Source: Fodinibius salipaludis (GTDB lineage Bacteria; Bacteroidota; Rhodothermia; Balneolales; Balneolaceae). From it: a stretch of 64,000 nt of DNA. Position 1 is the stretch's first letter, and each line of letters opens with the position of its first letter. Of this stretch, positions 8,500 through 17,334 are shown in pieces. Below the pieces are notes generated by a model, which was not told the origin of the DNA, made no database searches, and was given only the letters and a program-made list of their open reading frames with translations. The translations under genes were made by a program, and so were the position numbers. The stretch is taken from positions 212,843 to 276,842 of the forward strand of contig NZ_NSKE01000007.1 of the NCBI RefSeq assembly GCF_002287075.1, written 5' to 3'.

Positions 8500-9177
8500 A
8501 TGGACAAGGAAGATATTAAAAAGAAAATAACTAGCACCTTTCAAAAATATACTAAGGCCAATAATACAAAGGCAGCGGATGTTATAACTAACTCACTTAC
8601 CTCAGGTAAGCTTTATGAAGCATTTATACTTAGTCGTGTCGCTGAGCAGCTAGTAAAAAAAGAAGGATTAAAATTAAAATTAGTAAACAGCAAATATTTA
8701 AAGCTAAAAACCTCAGCTGGTAAAATTGATCGTACTAAACCAAGATTTAATGTATATAAGTCAGGTAATTGTATAGCTGAGATTTGGACTGATATTGAAT
8801 TTACAACCCTTAGCTATGCTAAGGATTCAAGCTTCACTTCACCGGATCCAGGTCAATATCATGAGCTTGATATTGTTGTTCTCGATCCAAACTTATCAGG
8901 CCGCCCAGGCTATGATCAAATCTGGTTAGGAGTTGAATGCAAGAATACCAGTTATGAAAAAGGATTGTTAAAAGAAATTCTTGGAATAAGAAGAGAATTG
9001 AGTCTCTTAAGAAGCACTCCTCAACAAACAAAATTTAGCAAATGGCCAAGAAAAAATGTACCCGCAGACCCATCTTCTTGTTTACTGGTTTATTCAACCG
9101 ATGCAAATGTTCAAAATTATTCTTCCCCAGGTGATTTGTTTGGTATAGACTTTTACTTTGAACCACTTAACCCATAG
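8500..9177 (+). CDS. Restriction-endonuclease-like protein, PD-(D/E)XK fold
   Basis: This 225-residue protein has a HELDIVVL strand (E122, D124) followed by LGVECKNT (E146, K148), which matches the D...ExK metal site of restriction-endonuclease-like folds. E40, in the helix before the sheet, may be the fourth acidic residue. The N-terminal 35 residues are basic. It is the second gene of a two-gene unit with the acidic protein at 8089 and its stop lies 9 bp from the end of brxL, which runs the other way. It could be a type II-like or type IV-like restriction nuclease or an orphan defence nuclease. No methyltransferase partner is adjacent except pglX of the BREX operon. Confidence 0.7.
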   Translation: MDKEDIKKKITSTFQKYTKANNTKAADVITNSLTSGKLYEAFILSRVAEQLVKKEGLKLKLVNSKYLKLKTSAGKIDRTKPRFNVYKSGNCIAEIWTDIEFTTLSYAKDSSFTSPDPGQYHELDIVVLDPNLSGRPGYDQIWLGVECKNTSYEKGLLKEILGIRRELSLLRSTPQQTKFSKWPRKNVPADPSSCLLVYSTDANVQNYSSPGDLFGIDFYFEPLNP

Positions 9178-9186
9178 TAATTAGAA

Positions 9187-11238
9187 CTAATCTATCAAAA
9201 TAGCTTTCTGCATCAACATCTGACTGTTGGAGTAGAAAGGCACATCAGTAGAGCCAACTACACTTTGGGGAATAGAGGCCATCTCAGATAAATTATCCAT
9301 TGGAGAAATCACCGTTTTTGCTCCATTTTCAGAAAGCATGGTTACTTTATCTGTGAAATTATTTGACCGTTCGATAGCACCACCGATAGAAATATTACCA
9401 AGCACCGCTAAACCAGCCTTAAGGTTTTGATTGTATAGATCTGAAAGGACTGCAATATAAGTTGCAGATCCAACCCCAGAATTAATTTTATCACCCAGCA
9501 AATTGGTTATCTGTACATGAATATCGAAGTTTGAAAGGCTATGCTGTTCGTTTAATATCTGATCCTCATTAGCCTTAATATATTGATAGGTATTCTTAAT
9601 ATTCTCTTTTACATCTCTATCTGAGGTACCTGAAATATTTAATTTGCCAGACCCCTCAGTTGTTACTACTTCTAATCTTACTACGGAGAAATTTACTCCA
9701 TCTCCTGTACATGTATAGCATATACCAGGCTTTAGTGGGGTATTTTCTATGAGCTGAGTTCCCTTTTGTTCAGGCAAGCCAACAAACGTCTCCTCTTGGT
9801 TATCTTTGTCTATGAAAGAGAAATTTGTATCCCAGAACTCCATTCCCCCAATCCTTTTAAGCTGTTCCTTAACCCTTCTCCGCATTTCTATAGCAAAGGT
9901 TACGTATTCTCTAATATCTTCTTTCGTATAATTACCGTCAGGATGTAGCAACTTTATAAACCCAGAAACAGTTTTCTTAACCGGCTTGGTGTCTCGTTGC
10001 TTTAAATGGGAGCCCAAAGAAAAGTATTCTTCAAGCGCATCGGTATAGTTTTCTCTCCTTTTGCTTTTAAGTACCTCGGAAAAGAAATCAGTGCTAAATC
10101 CAAAGTTAGAAGTGAAGTTCTTATTTGAAAACTTCATGATCTCCCAGCCAGGCAAGTAAAAATGGATTCTATCTAAGAATGCAGTATCAGAGTTCACTTC
10201 CTCTGAAAGGGGGCTAAATAAGTGAGAGGTTTGTAAAACCGTTTGAACAGGCTGATTAATATTTCCATTAAGTATTACAGATGCATTACCTGTAATTTCA
10301 CCGCCTGCTCCAGCTCTTGAGAAGGAACCTGATTCCATGTAATCCTTCATTAACGGTGTAGCATCCTTATCTTTAAATAATTGGTCTGTAGCTTCATCAA
10401 AACAGATAGCATCCCATTGCCCTACCGCGCCAACTCTACCTGTATTACCATGGACAAAAAGTTTAGCCACAGTACCTTGGCCACCTGATATAAGCACTGC
10501 ATAAGGGGTAAGCTCTTTGTAAACAAAGGATTTACCAGTTGATCTTGGCCCCAACTCCACTAAGTTAAAATTGGACTCTACAAGAGGCAATAGACGGGAT
10601 AACAATAACATCTTAATTCTATGTGTCATCCCTTCAGAAGAAGGCTCATAGCCACTACTCCTGAGCAAGACATTCATCCACTCCTCTTTGCTAAACTCTT
10701 TTCGCTTATTATTTACTTTTGAGACGTCAAATGAGGATAGCTGAATTGGCTTAATGTCTCTGATTACAAAGGGATAGATAGTATTACCCACTTTAATATT
10801 TGGATCGTATTCGACATCCATAATGGCCCATATACCACCCATCAGCATCTTGTCGTGATCTAAGACCAACGAATCTCGAATTACAGCGTCCTTAATGTTG
10901 CTGTTATGTAAATACGCCCAATATTTATCTTTCTTGGGGTCTAATTTCACCTCAATCTTATCGATGATCTTGTAGCTACCAGCTTCCCGAATTTTGGAAT
11001 GAATCAGATCGCTCTCCTCAGGGTTCACATAATGCTGAGAAAGAATGTTTTTCACATTCTCCATTCCCTCTTTGATCTTCTCTTCATCGTTGGTGGAGCA
11101 AGAGTTGGCAATCAGGTATTCCAATACAAAAACGGGAACATTCGCACCTACTTTAACCCGCCTGACAAGATCTTTCTTAACTACAAATCCCCGAAAGTGA
11201 TCTAATAATTTTTCGTCTAAACTGTCTAATGTGATCAT
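9187..11238 (-). CDS. brxL: BREX system Lon-like protein BrxL
   Basis: This 683-residue protein has an N-terminal DNA-binding-type region, an AAA+ core with Walker A GPRSTGKS (230-237) and Walker B AICFDEATD (277-285), and a C-terminal Lon-protease-like domain with candidate dyad S591 (VGSAT) and K631 (FTDKV). This is the BrxL architecture, the terminal gene that defines type 1 BREX. BrxL assembles on DNA and is needed for phage exclusion. It starts 10 bp after the end of pglZ, so it belongs to the same operon. Length is as usual for the family and no frame damage is visible. It converges closely on the nuclease-like gene ending at 9177. Confidence 0.93.
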   Translation of the reverse strand: MITLDSLDEKLLDHFRGFVVKKDLVRRVKVGANVPVFVLEYLIANSCSTNDEEKIKEGMENVKNILSQHYVNPEESDLIHSKIREAGSYKIIDKIEVKLDPKKDKYWAYLHNSNIKDAVIRDSLVLDHDKMLMGGIWAIMDVEYDPNIKVGNTIYPFVIRDIKPIQLSSFDVSKVNNKRKEFSKEEWMNVLLRSSGYEPSSEGMTHRIKMLLLSRLLPLVESNFNLVELGPRSTGKSFVYKELTPYAVLISGGQGTVAKLFVHGNTGRVGAVGQWDAICFDEATDQLFKDKDATPLMKDYMESGSFSRAGAGGEITGNASVILNGNINQPVQTVLQTSHLFSPLSEEVNSDTAFLDRIHFYLPGWEIMKFSNKNFTSNFGFSTDFFSEVLKSKRRENYTDALEEYFSLGSHLKQRDTKPVKKTVSGFIKLLHPDGNYTKEDIREYVTFAIEMRRRVKEQLKRIGGMEFWDTNFSFIDKDNQEETFVGLPEQKGTQLIENTPLKPGICYTCTGDGVNFSVVRLEVVTTEGSGKLNISGTSDRDVKENIKNTYQYIKANEDQILNEQHSLSNFDIHVQITNLLGDKINSGVGSATYIAVLSDLYNQNLKAGLAVLGNISIGGAIERSNNFTDKVTMLSENGAKTVISPMDNLSEMASIPQSVVGSTDVPFYSNSQMLMQKAILID

Positions 11239-11248
11239 AGTATTTCGT

Positions 11249-13474
11249 TTATAATAAACCGCCTAAATCTCGGCTAGATGATTTCTTTACTTTTACTTTA
11301 TCTAGATACTCTTTGGTTTCATCATCAATAACTTGGGCATGCACTTCCTTATTCCCATCAAATGAAAACTCTCGTTTTGCACTGTCTCCAGATTCCAAAC
11401 TGATGACATCACTGGAAGCAATTTCTTCCTCACCTGCATATATGAGTACTCTGTATTTTCTTTCGAGTGAAAACAGATCCTGTCCACCTTTTGGTGTTCT
11501 TAACTTAATCTCAAAGTATTCGCCTTCAACTTGGTCAAGGTCTGCTTTGTTAGTAATCTCAACCTTTAGCTTCTCAACTGTGGTACCACTCGAAAATTTA
11601 AAGCAGGGTACGATCAGTTCTTGAGGGGAAGCCCCACCATGAGCAAAGCCATATACACCGGTTGTTTTGAAAGATCGCAAGTTTTTAGATACTACCAGGT
11701 GATCGTATTCTAAATAGGATTTTTCAATGGTAAACAGATTATTTGATTCCTGAGGCTTTTCTTTTAACGACACATAACGTTCTCCTTTTGAATGGTCTCC
11801 ATTTGCATTGTACTCGATCTTATCAGATTCTTTTAAGATGCCTGTCAAAACAAAGCCATGATCCGATACCAGGTAGATGTTTTGAAAACCCAGTTTTTCT
11901 AATTCTACAATCTTTTCTGCAAGCGTATCTTTAATTGTTTCCAGATACTTCAGGGCTTTTTGCTGCATTTTCTCACCGATATCATCAATATCTTTGTAAC
12001 TGCAAACAGCTACATCAAAATCTGATATGCTGAGGGTGATATGCTCAAGATCAACGAAGGTAATACGCTTATCAGAAAATTGTTCCTTTAAGAACTTTTC
12101 TCTTTTACTTTTTTCTTTAGTCCAGCTCCCGTCCGACATATACATTCTGCTCATATTATTGTCGGTCACTGAGGGTAGATCAGCCAACATCGTATCCTTT
12201 TCAACCTTTAGCCTGTGATCTACGCTTTCAACAATATCCTCTGCAATTTCATAGGTAATACCATCTCCAACAATAATTGCCAGAGATTCTGAATGTTTCT
12301 CAACCAGCTGTTTGAAAAGTCCCGTTTGCTCTTCTTCATAGCCCTCAAAATAGTTAAACCATTTGTCCAACAGCTCGTTGACCATTGAGGTATAACGTTC
12401 TTGCAAAGGCTGCATTAAAGCCTCATCGTGCAAGAATTCTGCGTAAAGGTTGCGAACCGAACGGTCTAATTTATAGAAGGTTTCCGTATAGTATGCTTTA
12501 GCCTCTTCAAATGAGTTGATAGTCTTAATGCCAGAATAATCAAAGTCGATAACTCCAAGTACACTTGACCACCAATCTATGCCACATAGATGGGCATATT
12601 GGTTCTTAGCTCTTCGTTTAATGTATGGAATTTTTTCTTCGAGGAAATCCTCGTCTCCCAAATTCGACACGATTTGTCTGAGCTGCTCTCTATCCACCCT
12701 ATCAAACGGATGATCTGGATGAACTGGCCAAATGTCTGTAATATCTTTCTGTGAAAAATGGTCTAAATACCTATTGAAAGATTTCCTATAGGTCGTGCTG
12801 TCGATCCATTGCCGGTAAATATTCAGCATCAGGTCATCAATGTCATGATTGGCTAATCCGTTAAGCATATACAGAACTGTCTCTTCAGCAACTGTTTCTG
12901 CAGGTTTCGACATTGGTTGCTGGCCAATTGCTTTCTGAACCTTCTCCAAAAAGGCTTCTTCTACCTCTGGGTCCATTCCACCTACATACGACTCCGGATT
13001 ATCCAGAAATTCGACCAGCATCGTAGAAAGATCAAAGATTTCTCCCGATCCTTTTCGGCTCAAATTCAGCCAGTAATCTTTCTTTTCACCAACAGAGACT
13101 TTAGCTGCTGTCAATAACTTATCTTTTTCCAGATCAAGGTTTAGACCAATTTTTTGGTGTACTTTTTTCTTGATGTAGTGATGGAGCTGTGCCAGATCCA
13201 AATATCCGTTAATTTGTGCATACTCCATCAAAAAGGTGAGCTCATCAGCAGGAATAGTAGAATAAACAACAACCTTTTTACCCTTATCTGATTTTTCAAT
13301 CTTATACTTGGCCTTCAGCTCTTCTATCTTAGATGATGCCTCATACACCTTCCAGTTTGATGGCAGGCTTTTCAGCAAGTATTTACCCAGCCTATTCGGA
13401 TCACAGACTACAAACCGATCACCGGATTCATCAAATGCTTTTTGAATGTCTTCTTTAAACCAGGTTTCTATCAT
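11249..13474 (-). CDS. pglZ: BREX phosphatase-superfamily protein PglZ
   Basis: This 741-residue protein carries the PglZ alkaline-phosphatase-type core. IVGDGITYE (D404) and T437 in SVTDNNMSR lie on one side of the metal site, and YLVSDHGF (D538, H539) on the other. The N-terminal 200 residues are a family-specific extension and the C-terminal 120 residues look like a beta-sandwich. PglZ is a core BREX component present in all types. Its ATG overlaps the stop of the 52-codon ORF upstream (ATGA), and its stop is 10 bp before brxL. The ATG at 13474 is preferred because the upstream frame is occupied by that small ORF. Confidence 0.92.
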   Translation of the reverse strand: MIETWFKEDIQKAFDESGDRFVVCDPNRLGKYLLKSLPSNWKVYEASSKIEELKAKYKIEKSDKGKKVVVYSTIPADELTFLMEYAQINGYLDLAQLHHYIKKKVHQKIGLNLDLEKDKLLTAAKVSVGEKKDYWLNLSRKGSGEIFDLSTMLVEFLDNPESYVGGMDPEVEEAFLEKVQKAIGQQPMSKPAETVAEETVLYMLNGLANHDIDDLMLNIYRQWIDSTTYRKSFNRYLDHFSQKDITDIWPVHPDHPFDRVDREQLRQIVSNLGDEDFLEEKIPYIKRRAKNQYAHLCGIDWWSSVLGVIDFDYSGIKTINSFEEAKAYYTETFYKLDRSVRNLYAEFLHDEALMQPLQERYTSMVNELLDKWFNYFEGYEEEQTGLFKQLVEKHSESLAIIVGDGITYEIAEDIVESVDHRLKVEKDTMLADLPSVTDNNMSRMYMSDGSWTKEKSKREKFLKEQFSDKRITFVDLEHITLSISDFDVAVCSYKDIDDIGEKMQQKALKYLETIKDTLAEKIVELEKLGFQNIYLVSDHGFVLTGILKESDKIEYNANGDHSKGERYVSLKEKPQESNNLFTIEKSYLEYDHLVVSKNLRSFKTTGVYGFAHGGASPQELIVPCFKFSSGTTVEKLKVEITNKADLDQVEGEYFEIKLRTPKGGQDLFSLERKYRVLIYAGEEEIASSDVISLESGDSAKREFSFDGNKEVHAQVIDDETKEYLDKVKVKKSSSRDLGGLL

Positions 13475-13629
13475 ATTAACTGTTTTATCTGATCGTTCAT
13501 CTTGGTCAGTAGCTTGGTCACATCTTGGTCATTAACTTGGTCACTCCATCGTAACTTTTCATGCTGTTGACAATTATGAACTGATATGAAGTAGGGATAA
13601 TATTCATCTATATTAAATGCAAGGATCAT
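13471..13629 (-). CDS. Small ORF (52 codons) fitted between pglX and pglZ
   Basis: An ATG at 13629 directly follows the pglX stop codon (13630-13632), and the frame runs 52 codons to a TGA that overlaps the pglZ ATG (ATGA, 13471-13474). The protein begins MILAFNIDEYYPYF, has one Cys (C20) and ends in a helical segment with repeated VNDQDVTK / LLTKMNDQ units. This tight tiling, with no unused bases on either side, is typical of a translated, coupled gene rather than chance. I recognise no family. It could be a small BREX accessory protein, a peptide whose translation couples pglX to pglZ, or the remnant of a larger gene. Expression has not been shown. Confidence 0.55.
   Translation of the reverse strand: MILAFNIDEYYPYFISVHNCQQHEKLRWSDQVNDQDVTKLLTKMNDQIKQLI
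13501..13543. repeat. Four copies of CTTGGTCA at 11-12 bp spacing
   Basis: CTTGGTCA occurs at 13501-13508, 13513-13520, 13524-13531 and 13536-13543 (TGACCAAG on the coding strand). The copies lie inside the small ORF between pglX and pglZ and produce its repeated peptide units. The spacing of about one helical turn also suits a DNA-binding or slippage-generated array. There is no way to choose between these from sequence alone. Confidence 0.7.
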
Positions 13630-16600
13630 TTACCAGTCTGCGTTTAGGTATTTTTTGAGTTGAGACTTGGTTAGCACATCATACGGAATCAGACCTCGCT
13701 TTTGGAGCGGGGCGATATTTTTACCTACCCCGTCATCTAGAATTGGATCATAGCCAGAAGCGATCAGGTCATCTATTTTTTCCTTAAACTCCTCGATCTC
13801 TTCGAGCTGCTTTTGGATGGTATCCCGCTCGTTTTGGGAAGCCGCATCGGAGCGGTCGCCTAAATCGGTTAATCGGTTCTTTAAGGCCCGCTCACGCTTT
13901 TCTATATAGACCGACTTGAGGGAATGTAAGTTGTCCCTACTCCATTTATAGATGCTCAGATAACATTCAAAACCTTTATGAGGGCCACTGCTCAAGTGCC
14001 ATATAAAGGGTGTTTTAGGTAAATGTCGAAATAAGTTCAAATTATCACTCAAATCGCTAAAGAAATCATTTTTGAGATAGTTATTTATTGAATCATTCAG
14101 CAAAATATCGAGTTGAGAAATTTGAGTATTGCTAAGACCTTTGTTTCTCATATGGTTTTCAAGACGATTAATCAATGTATCCTCTCCAGCATGACGAACA
14201 AGCGGTATTATGCCATCTTGATCTTTCATTAAGATTTCGCTGACATGTTCAATCAGAAAATCTAATGCAATTTTTTCTGTCTGGCTTCCTGGTAACACAT
14301 TATTCTTTTTAAACCAAAACCAGACATTTATAGGATTTATCTCATTTTTAATGCAAAAAGATTCTAATGATGAACCACTCTGATAGAGTTTTGATAGATC
14401 TTTAGAAATTTTAGACTCCTTCTTCTCAATAGATTCATCAACTTTTAACCGATTCAACTTCTCCTTCAATTCATACGTGATGAATTTAGAATCTTTTACA
14501 GAATCCGTAAAAGATTCTAATGCTTCAGGTAATAAAGGGTAATCACTGACATTTTTTCCTTCACTTTGAAGAACTTGTTCAATGTCTTGTTCTGATAAAT
14601 CATAAATCTTAAAGATCAATTCATCAATTACTGCTTCACTAAGAAGTTGTATTGTAAATAATTTATTCTTATAGCTTATGAATGCTTTAATACGATCCTT
14701 TAAATCCTTTTTATTTGAAAACTCCATAATTGGAGATCCATTATAGTTCTTCTCAGTAAGATTATAGCTTAGAACTTCTTTATTTATGGCTATATTATTT
14801 TCTGTGAGCTTAACTACTTTGGATTCTAGATTTGAGGATGGTTTTACAAAAGGAACCCTTTTCAAATCTCCTACTTGTGTATTAACAGTAGGATTAAGGC
14901 AATTAGCAGCATAAAAAGCTAAACTAGAATTGAGAAGTGCTAAAGTATAACTTATGTCATTCTCCTTTAATGGAAATATTGAGGACCCACCTACATCAAA
15001 AATATGATTCTCTTCCAGGTGTCTAAAAGAGACACCTTTTGAACCTGAAGCGGAATACGTAATACCTTCTCTAAAATAAAATTCTTTATTTTGAGGTCTG
15101 GACCTTTGGTTTCCATCCTCATCAGTCATATTTTTAATTTCTTTTCCGTCTTTCGCCCAATTCACAACTAACCAATCATTACCAAACCATTTTTGATAAG
15201 GGCCTCCTTTAGCATAAGGAACCCATTTTTTTTGATCCTCATAATAATCATTTGAAATTTTTGATTGATCTACCTCCCACCAAAACCTTAAGAATCTATC
15301 ATTATTTGCTGTAGCTAAACCTTGCGCTACTTTATAAAAATGTTGTAGTGTCTTCTCTCTAAACTTTTGCCGAAACCCATCACTTATCCAATAAATAAAG
15401 GGGTACCCTTCAATCTCCTTAAGTTTTTCTTGCCTAAGTTTATAGTTATGCGAATTTTTAACTCCGTTACCAAGATCATCATAGGCATCTAGAAATATTT
15501 CTTTTTTCCTGCTTACTCCTTTGTATGATTTTAAGTTCATAAAAAATGAATAAGTACCTTTAGGTTCTTTATCAAGTACGTACCCAACAACATCTACATC
15601 TACCTTGGTAGTTAAGAAAACGCCTCCCAATCCAAATTCTACCATTAAATCAATATATAATTGCTCAAGTATATATTTCCTTACATCCTCAAAACTTGAG
15701 ATGTACATGAATGTAAGCGGATGTATTTGAGCAATTTTTCCGTTTGTTTTTGCTAACTCGCTACATCTCTTTATAAAAGCTGCATAGAGATTTGTGTGAA
15801 ATTTTTGCGGTTCCTTATAATTATCTTCAATGAACTTTTTCAAATCTGGTCCAAAGTCACTGCTATCAGTATAAGGTGGATTAGCTACAGCTACGTCATA
15901 TTTTTGAGTAATGACTTCCAGGTAAGTAAGAGCATCTAAAGTTTTCTCCTTTACAAAAGCAGTAGTACTCCCGTTAGCATGCTGTTTCACGGCTTTACGA
16001 ATGCGGGGAAAGAATTTCTCTTCGAATTCACCGTATTTAGCCATCTCTTCCTGCACAAACAGGTCCATCGGCTCTTCCTTGAATTTCTCCAAACGGCGGT
16101 TTACCCGGTCTTCAATCTTAAGCAGAGATCCGAACTTGTGGGCGTTTTGCAGGTCGTCCCAAATCTCTTTCAGCAGATCGGTTACGCCGCTTTCCAGCCC
16201 ACCGCCATCTTCAAATAATGGGCGTACCGTTTCAAAATCCGGTAGATAAAAATCCGAAGAGACCACATGAAAGCTGGGTATCGGCGTATTCCGGTTCTTA
16301 CCTTTAGCTTTAATGTACAGACCTAACTGGGCCAGCTGCACGGCACGGTCGTCTAGGTCAATGCCAAAGAGATTATTCTCAATAATGAGCTTGGGAATGT
16401 CCTCTTCCTCATAATCCGCTCCAAAGAAATCAATCTGGTCCATGTAGAGCTCATAAAACAGATCAAAGGCATACAGCAAAAAGTTACCGGAACCGAGAGC
16501 GGGATCTACCAAGGTAACTTCATGCAGTGGCTTCGGTTCTCTAAGCTGTTCCTTTGGTGCATTGGCAATCTTCTTCCGGTTTTTAATGTCGGAGGTGGGG

Positions 16601-17334
16601 TACATTTCCAAATAGAGCTTACCCAGGGAATTATTTACCAAAAACTCCACCACCCACCGGGGGGTGTACACCTGGGATTGGAGTGAGACTTTATCGTATT
16701 CGGTCTTGCCTCCGTCCTCTTTAAAAGCCTCCTTCTTATCGTTATTGTAGCTTTCATACAGCCAGCCCAAAACATCATCACTGGCCCAAATACGGTCTTC
16801 TATGTCCTTGTCTTTCTCAACGGCATTAAAGGCTTCAATAATATCATTTAAATCAATGGTATCGGGAAGCAGAGCATAGGGATAGCTTTTGTGGTATAAA
16901 GCCAACTCTTCACCAAGGTTATTAAAAGCATGCTTGATGAATTCGCGCAAGCCCTCCAGCTCCTCTGAACGCATGTCCGGGTTCTGCTCCAACCATGCCT
17001 TATGCTGGAACGAGCGATCTCCATTTTCCGGCCGTTTAGTAATGATTTCCGGGAAGAGGGTTTTCGCTTCCATAACCTTTACCGCCGCAATGCGGTTAAA
17101 CAGCGTAAAGGTCAGCTCTTCCAGAGCTCTCTCACGGGCACCAGCATAATCATCCTTTTCTTCTTTGTGGTTATCAATCAGTTCCAGGATTTTAGCTCTC
17201 TTTGAAAGCTGCTGATTAGGAATCAGGTCTTGCCCAGCCAACTCTTTAGCGCGAATTCCCAATCGGGCGAACAAATTGTCAAAGGATTGATAGGTAACAC
17301 CCTTAATGTGCTGTACGTGTTCCGCTAATTTCAT
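13630..17334 (-). CDS. pglX: BREX DNA adenine methyltransferase PglX
   Basis: This 1,234-residue protein has the N6-adenine methyltransferase SAM-binding motif VDPALGSGNFL (276-286) and catalytic NPPY (485-488). A long region that should contain the target-recognition domain follows, then a conserved-looking C-terminus (YDPILDDGVGKNIAPLQ). PglX methylates host DNA at the BREX motif and is needed for self/non-self marking. It overlaps brxC by 4 bp. The central part (nt ~13,970-15,960) is visibly more AT-rich than the flanking parts of the same gene, which suggests that the specificity region was exchanged. No frameshift is seen, so the enzyme should be active. Confidence 0.92.
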   Translation of the reverse strand: MKLAEHVQHIKGVTYQSFDNLFARLGIRAKELAGQDLIPNQQLSKRAKILELIDNHKEEKDDYAGARERALEELTFTLFNRIAAVKVMEAKTLFPEIITKRPENGDRSFQHKAWLEQNPDMRSEELEGLREFIKHAFNNLGEELALYHKSYPYALLPDTIDLNDIIEAFNAVEKDKDIEDRIWASDDVLGWLYESYNNDKKEAFKEDGGKTEYDKVSLQSQVYTPRWVVEFLVNNSLGKLYLEMYPTSDIKNRKKIANAPKEQLREPKPLHEVTLVDPALGSGNFLLYAFDLFYELYMDQIDFFGADYEEEDIPKLIIENNLFGIDLDDRAVQLAQLGLYIKAKGKNRNTPIPSFHVVSSDFYLPDFETVRPLFEDGGGLESGVTDLLKEIWDDLQNAHKFGSLLKIEDRVNRRLEKFKEEPMDLFVQEEMAKYGEFEEKFFPRIRKAVKQHANGSTTAFVKEKTLDALTYLEVITQKYDVAVANPPYTDSSDFGPDLKKFIEDNYKEPQKFHTNLYAAFIKRCSELAKTNGKIAQIHPLTFMYISSFEDVRKYILEQLYIDLMVEFGLGGVFLTTKVDVDVVGYVLDKEPKGTYSFFMNLKSYKGVSRKKEIFLDAYDDLGNGVKNSHNYKLRQEKLKEIEGYPFIYWISDGFRQKFREKTLQHFYKVAQGLATANNDRFLRFWWEVDQSKISNDYYEDQKKWVPYAKGGPYQKWFGNDWLVVNWAKDGKEIKNMTDEDGNQRSRPQNKEFYFREGITYSASGSKGVSFRHLEENHIFDVGGSSIFPLKENDISYTLALLNSSLAFYAANCLNPTVNTQVGDLKRVPFVKPSSNLESKVVKLTENNIAINKEVLSYNLTEKNYNGSPIMEFSNKKDLKDRIKAFISYKNKLFTIQLLSEAVIDELIFKIYDLSEQDIEQVLQSEGKNVSDYPLLPEALESFTDSVKDSKFITYELKEKLNRLKVDESIEKKESKISKDLSKLYQSGSSLESFCIKNEINPINVWFWFKKNNVLPGSQTEKIALDFLIEHVSEILMKDQDGIIPLVRHAGEDTLINRLENHMRNKGLSNTQISQLDILLNDSINNYLKNDFFSDLSDNLNLFRHLPKTPFIWHLSSGPHKGFECYLSIYKWSRDNLHSLKSVYIEKRERALKNRLTDLGDRSDAASQNERDTIQKQLEEIEEFKEKIDDLIASGYDPILDDGVGKNIAPLQKRGLIPYDVLTKSQLKKYLNADW

